This document shows, in pieces, positions 11,377 through 19,839 of a DNA stretch of 64,000 nucleotides; the first letter of the stretch is position 1; every line of letters begins with the position of its first letter. The notes under the pieces were generated by a model. It worked only from the letters and a program-made list of their open reading frames with translations. It did not search any database and had not been told where the DNA came from. The DNA is taken from the NCBI RefSeq assembly GCF_029210485.1, contig NZ_JARGET010000023.1, positions 1 through 64,000 of the forward strand. Reading direction: 5' to 3'. The DNA is from Hoeflea sp. YIM 152468. Its GTDB lineage: Bacteria > Pseudomonadota > Alphaproteobacteria > Rhizobiales > Rhizobiaceae. The position numbers were made by a program, and so were the translations under genes.

Positions 11377-12822
11377 GTGTCAAACAGTTACGACGTGATC
11401 ATCATCGGCGCCGGCCCCGGCGGCTACATCGCGGCCATCCGCGCCGCCCAGCTTGGTCTGAAGGCCGCCGTGGTCGAGCGCGAACATCTGGCCGGCATTT
11501 GCTCCAACTGGGGCTGCATTCCGACCAAGGCTCTGCTGCGCTCGGCCGAAGTGCTGCATCTTGCCGAGCACGCCAAGAACTACGGCCTCAAGCTCGAAGG
11601 CTCGGTCACTCCCGATCTTGACGCCATCATCAAGCGCTCGCGCGGCATTGCCGAACGGATGAATGGCGGCGTCGGCTTCCTGATGAAGAAGAACAAGGTC
11701 GATGTCATCTGGGGCGAAGCCAAGCTGACCAAACCGGGCGAGATCGCGGTTTCAAAAACCACCAAGAAGATCGTCGAGCCGCAGGGGCCGATCCCCAAGA
11801 CCACGCTGGGCGAGGGCACCTACACCGCCAAGCACATCATCGTCGCCACCGGCGCGCGGCCGCGGGCACTGCCCGGCATCGAGCCCGACGGCAAGCTGAT
11901 CTGGACCTATTTCGAGGCGATGAAGCCCGACAAGATGCCTAAGTCGCTGCTGGTCATGGGCTCCGGCGCCATCGGTATCGAATTCGCCTCCTTCTACCGC
12001 ACCATGGGTGTGGATGTGACCGTGGTCGAGGTGATGAAGGCTGTGATGCCGGTCGAAGATGCCGAAATCTCGGCTTTCGCAAAGAAGCAGTTCGACAAGC
12101 AGGGCATGAAGATTCTGCTCGAAGCCAAGGTCACAAAGGTCGACAAGGCCGCCGATTCGGTCACCGCCCATGTCGAGCTCAAGGACGGCAAGATCGAAAA
12201 GATCACCGCTGACCGGATGATCTCGGCTGTCGGTGTCCAGGGCAACATCGAAAATCTCGGGCTCGAGGCGCTTGGTGTGAAGACCGATCGCGGCTGCATT
12301 GTCATCGATGGCTACGGCAGGACCAATGTCCCCGGACTCTATGCCATCGGCGATGTTGCCGGTCCGCCGATGCTGGCGCACAAGGCCGAGCACGAAGCCG
12401 TCATTTGCGTCGAGAAGATCGCCGGCCTGCCCAATGTCCACCCGATGGACAAGCTCAAGATCCCCGGCTGCACCTATTGCAACCCGCAGGTCGCTTCCGT
12501 CGGCCTCACCGAAGCCAGGGCCAGGGAACTGGGCCGTGATATTCGCGTCGGACGTTTCCCGTTCGTTGCCAACGGCAAGGCCATCGCACTGGGCGAGGAC
12601 CAGGGCATGGTCAAGACCATTTTCGACAAGAAGACCGGCGAATTGCTCGGCGCGCATTTGGTTGGCGCCGAAGTCACCGAGCTGATCCAGGGCTTTGTCG
12701 TGGCGATGAATCTGGAAACCACCGAGGAAGAGCTGATGCACACCGTCTTCCCGCATCCGACGATTTCGGAAACGCTCAAGGAAAGCGTGCTCGACGCCTA
12801 CGGACGGGCGCTCAACGCGTGA
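11377..12822 (+). CDS. lpdA: Dihydrolipoyl dehydrogenase (E3)
   Basis: Reoxidises the dihydrolipoamide of the pyruvate dehydrogenase complex, passing electrons through FAD and a disulphide to NAD. Visible are the N-terminal FAD motif GAGPGGYIAAIRAAQLG, the redox disulphide CSNWGC (two cysteines four residues apart), a second dinucleotide fold at MGSGAIGIEFA, the FAD contact YAIGDVAG, and the C-terminal active-site His in HPTISETLKE. It has 481 residues and a GTG start with AAGGAGACGAGG upstream. Its stop overlaps the next start by four bases. Clustering with pdhABC and lipA supports its role in PDH. Confidence 0.95.
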   Translation: MSNSYDVIIIGAGPGGYIAAIRAAQLGLKAAVVEREHLAGICSNWGCIPTKALLRSAEVLHLAEHAKNYGLKLEGSVTPDLDAIIKRSRGIAERMNGGVGFLMKKNKVDVIWGEAKLTKPGEIAVSKTTKKIVEPQGPIPKTTLGEGTYTAKHIIVATGARPRALPGIEPDGKLIWTYFEAMKPDKMPKSLLVMGSGAIGIEFASFYRTMGVDVTVVEVMKAVMPVEDAEISAFAKKQFDKQGMKILLEAKVTKVDKAADSVTAHVELKDGKIEKITADRMISAVGVQGNIENLGLEALGVKTDRGCIVIDGYGRTNVPGLYAIGDVAGPPMLAHKAEHEAVICVEKIAGLPNVHPMDKLKIPGCTYCNPQVASVGLTEARARELGRDIRVGRFPFVANGKAIALGEDQGMVKTIFDKKTGELLGAHLVGAEVTELIQGFVVAMNLETTEEELMHTVFPHPTISETLKESVLDAYGRALNA

Positions 12823-13073
12823 GCGGGTCTCGCCGCCTGCCAAGGGCCGTGCTGCTGCCGGTGATCGGCGGCGCAGGCTTGGGCGCGGTGGCGGGGCTGG
12901 CCGCCATTCGCGGCCGCGGTGCGGTCGAGTTCGGGTCTGTCCGGCTTGAGGGTTTGGCGGGGATCGTCTCGTTATCCGCCATCCTGGCATTGATGGGACT
13001 GATGCTCGGTCTTACATTCTGGTTGATCATGCGGGCGCTCGGCGCGGCGGCACAAGGAGACAAACGGCGATGA
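12819..13073 (+). CDS. Small membrane protein, unknown function
   Basis: An 84-residue protein with a basic N-terminus, two hydrophobic segments (about residues 10-30 and 45-75) and a basic C-terminal tail GDKRR. It starts at a GTG that overlaps the lpdA stop (GTGA), and its own stop overlaps the start of the next gene (ATGA), so the three genes are translationally coupled. I do not recognise the family; the coupling is the main evidence that it is real. Confidence 0.6.
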   Translation: MSGSRRLPRAVLLPVIGGAGLGAVAGLAAIRGRGAVEFGSVRLEGLAGIVSLSAILALMGLMLGLTFWLIMRALGAAAQGDKRR

Positions 13074-13348
13074 TGGAGGTGCAGATGGGGTTTTTGGCGA
13101 TGCCGGGGCTCGGCTTCTTCGGCCTGCTGCTGGTTGGTCTGATTGCCGGATATGTCGCCGAACGCGCCATGAACCGGGAGCACGGCTTGCTGACCAACAT
13201 GCTGGTCGGCATTGCCGGCTCCTTCGTCGGCGGCGCGCTCGCGGGCGTGCTCAACATCAATTACTACGGATTTGCCGGAAATCTGGTGGTCGCCATTGTG
13301 GGCGCGATCCTGATTCTCTGGGTTTTCGGCCGCTCGAAGCGCGGCTGA
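13070..13348 (+). CDS. GlsB/YeaQ/YmgE-family membrane protein
   Basis: A 92-residue protein with three hydrophobic segments and the pattern of the transglycosylase-associated (GlsB/YeaQ) family: a Gly-rich first helix FFGLLLVGLIAGYVAERAM, then GLLTNMLVGIAGSFVGG, then a last helix ending WVFGRSKRG. These small inner-membrane proteins are often stress-induced, but their activity is unknown. It overlaps the preceding gene by four bases and lies 27 bases before lipA. Confidence 0.8.
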   Translation: MMEVQMGFLAMPGLGFFGLLLVGLIAGYVAERAMNREHGLLTNMLVGIAGSFVGGALAGVLNINYYGFAGNLVVAIVGAILILWVFGRSKRG

Positions 13349-13375
13349 ACCACAACGCACATAAAGGGCCTTGTC

Positions 13376-14368
13376 ATGGTCACCATTCTCGACGTCACCA
13401 ATCGTGAAGCCGCAAAACCTGAAGTCCGGCGTATCCGGCATCCGGAAAAGCAGAATCGGCCTGATACCGAGGTCAAGCGCAAGCCGGAATGGATCAGGGT
13501 CAAGGCGCCGACCTCGAAGGGCTATCAGGAAACCCGCTCGATCGTGAAGCAGAACAATCTCGTCACCGTCTGCGAGGAGGCCGGCTGTCCCAATATCGGC
13601 GAATGCTGGGACAAGAAGCACGCCACTTTCATGATCATGGGCGAGATCTGCACCCGCGCCTGCGCCTTCTGCAATGTCATCACCGGCAAGCCCAATGCGC
13701 TGGATGTGAACGAGCCGGAGAACGTCGCCAAGGCGGTCAAGCAGATGGGGCTGATGCATGTCGTCGTTACCTCCGTCGATCGCGATGATCTCGATGATGG
13801 CGGCGCCGAGCATTTCGAGAAGGTGATCTTTGCCATCCGTGCCGCGTCGCCCGAGACGACGATCGAAATCCTGACACCGGATTTCCTGCGCAAGCCCGGC
13901 GCACTCGAGCGCGTGGTCGCAGCCAGGCCCGACGTCTTCAACCACAATCTTGAAACCGTGCCCGGCAATTACCTCACCGTCCGTCCCGGCGCACGCTATT
14001 TCCACTCGCTCAGGCTTTTGCAGCGGGTCAAGGAACTCGATCCGGCCATGTTCACCAAATCCGGCATCATGGTGGGGCTGGGTGAGGAGCGCAACGAAGT
14101 GCTGCAGCTGATGGACGATCTGCGTTCGGCCGATGTCGATTTCATGACCATCGGGCAATATCTGCAGCCGACCCGCAAGCACCACGAGGTGATGAGCTAC
14201 GTGACCCCCGACGAGTTCAAGAGCTACGAGAAGATCGCCTACACCAAGGGGTTTCTGATGGTCTCGTCGAGCCCGCTGACCCGCTCGTCACACCACGCCG
14301 GCGATGATTTCGCCCGTCTCAAAGCCAACCGGGAGGCCAGAATGGCGGGCGCGCTCGTCGCCAGTTGA
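13376..14368 (+). CDS. lipA: Lipoyl synthase
   Basis: A radical-SAM enzyme that inserts two sulphur atoms into octanoyl groups on lipoyl domains, so it makes the cofactor carried by PdhB and AceF. Both iron-sulphur clusters are visible: the auxiliary cluster in [13 protein letters not shown], and the radical-SAM cluster in CTRACAFC, the CxxxCxxC motif. The C-terminus keeps the conserved [16 protein letters not shown] segment. The 330 residues match rhizobial LipA. Its place right after lpdA and before ratA is conserved in rhizobia. Confidence 0.97.
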   Translation: MVTILDVTNREAAKPEVRRIRHPEKQNRPDTEVKRKPEWIRVKAPTSKGYQETRSIVKQNNLVTVCEEAGCPNIGECWDKKHATFMIMGEICTRACAFCNVITGKPNALDVNEPENVAKAVKQMGLMHVVVTSVDRDDLDDGGAEHFEKVIFAIRAASPETTIEILTPDFLRKPGALERVVAARPDVFNHNLETVPGNYLTVRPGARYFHSLRLLQRVKELDPAMFTKSGIMVGLGEERNEVLQLMDDLRSADVDFMTIGQYLQPTRKHHEVMSYVTPDEFKSYEKIAYTKGFLMVSSSPLTRSSHHAGDDFARLKANREARMAGALVAS

Positions 14369-14372
14369 ACCG

Positions 14373-14834
14373 ATGCCAACCTACACCACCACACGTTCCA
14401 TACCGCACTCGCCGCGCCAGATGTTCGATCTGGTCGCCGATGTCGAGCGCTATCCCGAGTTCTTGCCGTTGTGCGAGGCGCTGAGCGTGCGCTCGCGCAA
14501 GGAGCGCGATACCAGGACATTGCTGATCGCCGACATGACGGTGGGCTACAAGAAGATCCGCGAAACCTTCACCAGCCAGGTTTTGCTCGATCCGGATGAA
14601 CGGGAGATCAACGTCAAATACCTCGACGGGCCGTTCAGATATCTCGACAACAAGTGGACCTTCGAGCCGCGCGATGATGGCGGATGCGAGGTGCGGTTCT
14701 TTATCGACTACGAATTCAAGAGCAGAATGCTCGGCGTGCTGATGGGCGCCATGTTCGACCGGGCCTTCCGCATGTTTGCCGAGGCGTTTGAAAAACGCGC
14801 CCGGGAGATTTACGGCGAGCCCGGCGTTTCCTGA
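14373..14834 (+). CDS. ratA: RatA/Coq10-family START-domain protein
   Basis: A 153-residue single-domain protein with the polyketide-cyclase/START fold: PHSPRQMFDLVADVERYPEF at the start and a long C-terminal helix [23 protein letters not shown]. The family covers E. coli RatA, described as a toxin that blocks ribosome subunit joining, and mitochondrial Coq10, which binds ubiquinone. No antitoxin-like partner is adjacent, so a Coq10-type role is at least as likely. The upstream frame is open to 14304, but homology begins at the ATG at 14373, four bases after the lipA stop. The 3' end overlaps pncC on the other strand. Confidence 0.85.
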   Translation: MPTYTTTRSIPHSPRQMFDLVADVERYPEFLPLCEALSVRSRKERDTRTLLIADMTVGYKKIRETFTSQVLLDPDEREINVKYLDGPFRYLDNKWTFEPRDDGGCEVRFFIDYEFKSRMLGVLMGAMFDRAFRMFAEAFEKRAREIYGEPGVS

Positions 14835-15394
14835 CCTCGCGTCGGCTGCGCCAGGCGGCCGATCAGCGCTTCGAGTGCAGCGCGGACTGTGGCAGCCCGG
14901 ATCAGCGCGCGGCTCCAGGCCGGGTCCCAGCGCAGCTCGATCACACTGGTCAGGTCTCCCGGCCCCGAAAGCCCCATCCACACCAGCCCGACCGGTTTGA
15001 TGGCCGAGCCGCCGCCTGGACCGGCGACGCCTGTCACCGAAACCGCGAAACTGGCCCCCGACCGGCGGCGTGCCCCGAGCACCATTTCGGTGGCGACCTG
15101 CGCCGACACCGCACCATAGCTATCGAGTGTGGTGTCGCGCACGCCGAGCATGTCCTGCTTGGCCGGGTTGGAATAGGTCACAAATCCGCGCTCAAACACC
15201 GCTGACGAACCGGGCACGTCCGTGATGGCTGCGGCGATCAGGCCGCCGGTGCAGGATTCGGCCGTCGCCACCCGCGCGCCGGCGACGGAGAACGAGTCAA
15301 CCAGCTCCTGTGCCAGCCTGTGGCAGTCGGCGCCGATCTCGTCGAGCAATGCCGTTTGCCGCGCGGCCCCGTCCTTCATCTCCCCATCACTCAT
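14810..15394 (-). CDS. pncC: Nicotinamide-nucleotide amidohydrolase (CinA C-terminal domain, PncC)
   Basis: Deamidates nicotinamide mononucleotide to nicotinate mononucleotide in NAD salvage. The 194 residues are one PncC domain, with [20 protein letters not shown] and [11 protein letters not shown] as signature segments. The N-terminal CinA/MoCF domain is absent, which is usual for this gene in rhizobia. Its ATG overlaps the ispF stop by four bases, so it is coupled to ispF. The last 25 bases overlap the 3' end of ratA. Confidence 0.9.
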   Translation of the reverse strand: MSDGEMKDGAARQTALLDEIGADCHRLAQELVDSFSVAGARVATAESCTGGLIAAAITDVPGSSAVFERGFVTYSNPAKQDMLGVRDTTLDSYGAVSAQVATEMVLGARRRSGASFAVSVTGVAGPGGGSAIKPVGLVWMGLSGPGDLTSVIELRWDPAWSRALIRAATVRAALEALIGRLAQPTRGQETPGSP

Positions 15395-15912
15395 GACCGA
15401 TGGCCATACACGACAGAGGCAGTGGCGATGGCCGCAATGCCCTCGCGGCGGCCGATGCTGCCGATGGTCTCATGGGTGGTGGCCTTGACCGAACAGCGCT
15501 CGACCGAAATGCCGAGAATGCCGGCAAGGGCGGAGCGCATGGCCAGCCGGTGCGGCCCGATCTTCGGCTCTTCGGCGATCAGCGTGACATCGACATTCAG
15601 GATCACGCCGCCGGCGTCGCGCACGATCGCGGCTGCGTGGCTGAGAAAGATGTGCGAGGCGGCGCCATGCCATTGCGGATCAGACGGCGGAAAATGATCG
15701 CCAATATCGCCCGCAGCGCATGTCGCCAGCAGCGCATCGGTCAGCGCGTGCAGGCCGACATCGGCGTCGGAATGGCCGTCAAGCCGCTGATCATGCGGGA
15801 TCTCGACGCCGCAAAGAGTAACATGGGTGCCATCCACCAGCCGATGGACATCATAGCCGTTGCCGGTCCGGACATCCGGCAGCGGGTGGGGGGACGGGTC
15901 TTCATGCGCCAT
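15391..15912 (-). CDS. ispF: 2-C-methyl-D-erythritol 2,4-cyclodiphosphate synthase, stand-alone
   Basis: Cyclises CDP-methylerythritol 2-phosphate in the MEP isoprenoid pathway. The 173 residues hold the whole IspF domain: [13 protein letters not shown] and [19 protein letters not shown] with the zinc-binding Asp and His residues, [14 protein letters not shown], and the C-terminal [18 protein letters not shown]. In many rhizobia this locus encodes a fused IspDF protein; here no IspD domain precedes it. The ATG at 15912 is chosen because GAGGAAA lies five bases upstream; an earlier in-frame ATG at 15957 adds 15 residues unlike the family. Confidence 0.93.
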   Translation of the reverse strand: MAHEDPSPHPLPDVRTGNGYDVHRLVDGTHVTLCGVEIPHDQRLDGHSDADVGLHALTDALLATCAAGDIGDHFPPSDPQWHGAASHIFLSHAAAIVRDAGGVILNVDVTLIAEEPKIGPHRLAMRSALAGILGISVERCSVKATTHETIGSIGRREGIAAIATASVVYGHRS

Positions 15913-16030
15913 GGCGATTTCCTCGAAATTAGCGGTTCTTGTGGGCGAGTTCACCACATCCTGTCTCTAAGGCTTGCGCCGGGGGGAAAAAAGCCCTTTT
16001 GCATTTTTATCGTCCGCCGACCGAATTCGA

Positions 16031-16059
16031 CTTGGCAAGCCCGAATGGTTTGTCTAAAA
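16031..16059 (+). promoter_or_regulatory. Putative sigma-70 promoter of dusB-ntrBC
   Basis: CTTGGC (16031-16036), a 17-base spacer and CTAAAA (16054-16059) fit the rhizobial promoter pattern. It lies 31 bases before the dusB ATG in the 178-base gap that also holds the ispF upstream region. Confidence 0.5.
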
Positions 16060-16090
16060 AAAGGGCAATCAGAAAAGTTGCACGATACGC

Positions 16091-17104
16091 ATGCAGAATA
16101 TTAAAGCCAGTCTCAGTCAACCGCTTCAGATCGGGCCGGTAACCGCGCGAAACCGGGTGTTTCTGGCGCCCTTGTCGGGCATCTCTGATCTGCCGTTCCG
16201 GCAACTGGCCTGGCAGCATGGGGCAGGGCTGGTGTTCACCGAAATGGTCGCGAGCCGCGAGCTGGTCACCGACAGCCGCGAATCGCTGGTGCGGTTGCGG
16301 GGGGACGGCATTGATCCGCATGTGGTGCAGCTTGCCGGCCGCGAGGCCGGATGGATGGGTGAGGCAGCCCGGATTGCAGAGGCCGCGGGCGCTGCCATGA
16401 TCGACATCAACATGGGCTGTCCGGCCAAGAAGGTGACCGGCGGCTATTCGGGGTCAGCGCTCATGCGCGATCCCGACCATGCGCTTGAATTGATCGCGGC
16501 GACCGTCAAGGCGGTTTCGGTTCCGGTAACGCTGAAAATGCGTCTCGGCTGGGATGATGACAGCCACAATGCGCCGTTGATTGCAGCCCGCGCCGAAGCC
16601 GCCGGCGTGCAGATGATCACCATTCATGGCCGCACCCGCATGCAGTTTTACGACGGTGTTGCCAATTGGGATGCCATCGCCCGGGTTCGCGACGCGGTCA
16701 GCGTTCCGTTGATCGCCAATGGTGATGTCACCTCGCCCGCCGATATTGCCGAGTGCCTGCGCCGCTCGGGCGCCGACGCGGTGATGGTCGGGCGCGCCGC
16801 GCGCGGCCAGCCCTGGATTTGCGGCGAACTGGCCGGATCGGACGAGGTTCCGGCCGGGGCTGCCGCCCGCCAGGCCGTGGCGCTTGCCCATTACCGGATG
16901 ATGATCTCGCATTACGGTGAAGACGTCGGCGTGCGCCATGCGCGCAAGCACATCGGCTGGTATCTCGAGACGCTGGCGCCGGAAACCCCGGCTGCGGTCA
17001 AAACCGCCCTGATGACGGCGCGCCGGGCCGATGAAGTTTTCGATATGTTTGCTCAGGCGCTGGCGGCGAGCTTGCAGGCGTCGGTGCTGGAGAGTGCGGC
17101 GTGA
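16091..17104 (+). CDS. dusB: tRNA-dihydrouridine synthase (DusB/NifR3)
   Basis: An FMN enzyme that reduces uridines in the tRNA D-loop. The 337 residues have the TIM-barrel opening [15 protein letters not shown], the active-site segment [11 protein letters not shown] with its catalytic Cys, the FMN-binding [16 protein letters not shown] and the NGDV strand. It is the gene once called nifR3 because it precedes ntrBC in rhizobia and Rhodobacter; the same arrangement is seen here. Its stop overlaps the ntrB start (GTGA). Confidence 0.94.
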   Translation: MQNIKASLSQPLQIGPVTARNRVFLAPLSGISDLPFRQLAWQHGAGLVFTEMVASRELVTDSRESLVRLRGDGIDPHVVQLAGREAGWMGEAARIAEAAGAAMIDINMGCPAKKVTGGYSGSALMRDPDHALELIAATVKAVSVPVTLKMRLGWDDDSHNAPLIAARAEAAGVQMITIHGRTRMQFYDGVANWDAIARVRDAVSVPLIANGDVTSPADIAECLRRSGADAVMVGRAARGQPWICGELAGSDEVPAGAAARQAVALAHYRMMISHYGEDVGVRHARKHIGWYLETLAPETPAAVKTALMTARRADEVFDMFAQALAASLQASVLESAA

Positions 17105-18264
17105 GCGCAAAAGGTGGCGAACAGGCGAGCGTCATCGACGCCGGCACCACCACCATGGTGCTCAACGCCATCCAGCATCCGGTGATCATGGTCAACGCCG
17201 GCAGTGTCGTCTGCTTTGCCAATTGGGAAGCGGAAAACTTCTTCGGCGCCAGTGCGGCCCATCTCGGCAGGCACAGGATCGACGACTTCATTCCGTTCGG
17301 CAGCCCGCTTCTCGAACTCATTGGGCAGGTGCGCGAACGCAGCGCGGCCGTCAATGAGTACCGGGTCGATCTCAGCTCGCCACGGCTGGGCAGCGACAAG
17401 CTCGTTGATCTCTATGTCGCGCCGGTGGCAGGGATGCCCGGTAACGTCGTGGTGGTGTTCCAGGAGCGCTCGATGGCCGACAAGATCGACCGTCAGCTTA
17501 CCCACCGTGCCGCCGCGCGTTCGGTCAGCGGACTGGCATCGATGCTGGCACATGAAATCAAGAACCCGCTGTCGGGCATCCGCGGCGCGGCGCAATTGCT
17601 GGAAATGTCGGTTGGCGAGGAAGACCGCTCGCTGGCACGGCTGATCCGCGATGAGACCGACCGCATCGTCTCGCTGGTGGACCGCATGGAAATCTTCTCC
17701 GACGAGCGTCCGGTGGACCGCACCACCGTCAACATCCATTCGGTGCTCGACCACGTCAAGGCGGTGGCCAAGGCCGGGTTCGCCCGCCATATCAAGTTCG
17801 TCGAACTCTATGATCCGTCGCTTCCCTCGGTCTATGCCAACCGCGACCAGCTGGTGCAGGTGTTCCTCAATCTGGTCAAGAACGCCGCCGAATCGATCGG
17901 CGATGATCCCAATGGCGAAATCGTTCTGACCACGGCCTACCGGCCCGGCATCAAGCTGTCGGTCGCCGGCACACGCGACAAGATCTCGCTGCCGCTTGAA
18001 TTCTGTGTGCAGGACAATGGTCCCGGCGTTCCACACGAGCTGGTCTCGCACCTGTTCGATCCCTTCATCACCACCAAGACCAACGGCTCGGGCCTCGGTC
18101 TGGCGCTGGTTGCCAAGATCGTCGGCGGTCATGGCGGTATCGTTGAATGTGACAGCCAGAGCCGCGAGACCGTTTTCCGGGTGCTAATGCCGGTTTCGCC
18201 CGACGGACGGCCGATCAAGCCGCTGCCGTCCCACACGGGCCATGCCTCCGGCCAAGAGGACTGA
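17101..18264 (+). CDS. ntrB: Nitrogen regulation histidine kinase NtrB (GlnL)
   Basis: A cytoplasmic kinase/phosphatase that controls NtrC according to nitrogen supply through PII. The 387 residues have an N-terminal PAS domain (about 15-125), the phospho-acceptor motif [18 protein letters not shown] with His at about residue 151, an N-box NLVKNAAES, and G-boxes DNGPGVP and GSGLGLALV. There are no membrane segments, as expected for NtrB. The GTG start overlaps dusB by four bases, and ntrC starts four bases after its stop. Confidence 0.95.
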   Translation: MSAKGGEQASVIDAGTTTMVLNAIQHPVIMVNAGSVVCFANWEAENFFGASAAHLGRHRIDDFIPFGSPLLELIGQVRERSAAVNEYRVDLSSPRLGSDKLVDLYVAPVAGMPGNVVVVFQERSMADKIDRQLTHRAAARSVSGLASMLAHEIKNPLSGIRGAAQLLEMSVGEEDRSLARLIRDETDRIVSLVDRMEIFSDERPVDRTTVNIHSVLDHVKAVAKAGFARHIKFVELYDPSLPSVYANRDQLVQVFLNLVKNAAESIGDDPNGEIVLTTAYRPGIKLSVAGTRDKISLPLEFCVQDNGPGVPHELVSHLFDPFITTKTNGSGLGLALVAKIVGGHGGIVECDSQSRETVFRVLMPVSPDGRPIKPLPSHTGHASGQED

Positions 18265-18268
18265 ATTG

Positions 18269-19720
18269 ATGGGCAAAGCCACGATACTTGTTGCTGACGA
18301 TGACGCCGCGATCCGCACCGTGCTCAACCAGGCCCTGACCCGGGCCGGCTATGATGTGCGCGTTACGTCCAATGCAGCGACTCTGTGGCGCTGGGTATCG
18401 GCTGGCGATGGCGATCTGGTGGTCACTGATGTGATCATGCCGGACGAGAACGCCTTCGACATGCTGCCACGCATCCGCAGGGCGCGCCCGGACCTTCCGG
18501 TGCTGGTGATGAGCGCGCAAAACACCTTCATGACCGCAATCAAGGCATCGGAGGGCGGGGCTTACGACTATCTTCCCAAACCTTTCGATCTGAGCGAGTT
18601 GATCGGCACCATCGGCCGGGCGCTGTCCGAACCGCGCAAGCTTGCCGCCCAGCCCGAAGAATCCGCTGAAGGCATGCCGCTGGTTGGGCGTTCTGCTGCC
18701 ATGCAGGAAATCTACCGCGTCCTGGCGCGGCTGATGCAGACCGATCTGACCTTGATGATTACCGGGGAATCGGGAACCGGCAAGGAGCTGGTGGCGCGGG
18801 CGCTGCATGACTACGGCAAGCGGCGCAAGGGTCCGCTGGTTGCCATCAATATGGCCGCCATCCCGCGTGATCTGATCGAATCCGAACTGTTCGGGCATGA
18901 AAAAGGCGCCTTTACCGGCGCCCAGACCAAATCCGTCGGCCGCTTCGAACAGGCCGAGGGCGGGACGTTGTTTCTTGACGAGATCGGCGACATGCCGATG
19001 GAGGCCCAGACCCGGCTGTTGAGAGTGCTGCAGCAGGGTGAATACACCACCGTGGGTGGCCGCACCCCGATCAAGACCGATGTGAGGATTGTCGCCGCCA
19101 CCAACAAGGACCTCAAGATCCTGATCAATCAGGGCCTGTTCCGCGAGGATCTGTATTACCGGCTCAATGTCGTGCCGCTGCGGTTGCCCTCACTGCGGGA
19201 CCGGGCCGAGGATGTGCCGGATCTGGTCCGCCATTTTGTCCGCTTCGCAGCCGGCGAGGGGCTCGATGCCAAGCGCTTTGACGGCGAGGCGCTGGAGCTG
19301 CTCAAGGCCTATCCCTGGCCGGGCAATGTGCGGGAGCTCGAAAACGTCGTCCGCCGCGTCATGGCGCTCTATCCGCAGGATGTCATCACCCGCGAGATCA
19401 TCGAAAACGAACTCCGCAACGAATCCCCCGAACCGGTCTCCCCGCAAGGTTCGGCATCCATGGGACCCGCGACCATCGCCCAGTCGGTGGAGGAAAACAT
19501 GCGCCGCTATTTTTCCGGATTCGGAGACGAGCTGCCGCCCACGGGCCTGTATCAACGGGTGCTGGAAGAGGTCGAATACCCCCTCATTATGGCAGCCCTG
19601 ACTGCCACCCGCGGCAATCAGATCAAGGCCGCCGAACTGCTCGGCCTGAACCGCAACACCTTGCGCAAGAAGATCCGCGAACTCGGGGTCAGTGTCTACC
19701 GTTCGCCACGCCCGGCCTGA
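18269..19720 (+). CDS. ntrC: Nitrogen regulation response regulator NtrC (GlnG)
   Basis: A sigma-54 activator of nitrogen-scavenging genes. The 483 residues contain a receiver domain with the phospho-acceptor Asp at residue 54 (TDVIMPDE), an AAA+ domain with Walker A GESGTGKE, the sigma-54 contact loop GAFTGA at about residues 213-218, and a C-terminal Fis-type helix-turn-helix ([19 protein letters not shown]). An open frame reaches back to 18242, but the ATG at 18269 is preferred: AAGAGGA precedes it and the receiver starts at once. Confidence 0.96.
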   Translation: MGKATILVADDDAAIRTVLNQALTRAGYDVRVTSNAATLWRWVSAGDGDLVVTDVIMPDENAFDMLPRIRRARPDLPVLVMSAQNTFMTAIKASEGGAYDYLPKPFDLSELIGTIGRALSEPRKLAAQPEESAEGMPLVGRSAAMQEIYRVLARLMQTDLTLMITGESGTGKELVARALHDYGKRRKGPLVAINMAAIPRDLIESELFGHEKGAFTGAQTKSVGRFEQAEGGTLFLDEIGDMPMEAQTRLLRVLQQGEYTTVGGRTPIKTDVRIVAATNKDLKILINQGLFREDLYYRLNVVPLRLPSLRDRAEDVPDLVRHFVRFAAGEGLDAKRFDGEALELLKAYPWPGNVRELENVVRRVMALYPQDVITREIIENELRNESPEPVSPQGSASMGPATIAQSVEENMRRYFSGFGDELPPTGLYQRVLEEVEYPLIMAALTATRGNQIKAAELLGLNRNTLRKKIRELGVSVYRSPRPA

Positions 19721-19745
19721 TCCGCGGCAGTGCGGCAAGGATGGC

Positions 19746-19775
19746 TTGACAGGCCGTGCCGGGAAGTTGCATTTT
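19746..19775 (+). promoter_or_regulatory. Putative sigma-70 promoter of ntrY
   Basis: A perfect TTGACA at 19746-19751 is followed, after 18 bases, by CATTTT. It sits 65-95 bases before the ntrY start and gives the ntrYX pair its own promoter apart from ntrBC. The -10 box is weak. Confidence 0.4.
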
Positions 19776-19839
19776 CGCCACAATCTGTTGCTTGTTCGCA
19801 ACGATATGACCCAACCAAGTGTGGAGTGGCGAGGAACAG

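Noticed and set aside
14373-14834. RatA as part of a toxin-antitoxin pair
   Set aside because: No antitoxin-like partner is adjacent; the neighbours are lipA and pncC, and the START-domain protein fits a Coq10-type role.
19741-19780. Sigma-54 promoter upstream of ntrY
   Set aside because: A TTGCA is present, but no GG lies ten bases before the GC, so the -24/-12 spacing fails; the TTGACA box fits sigma-70 better.
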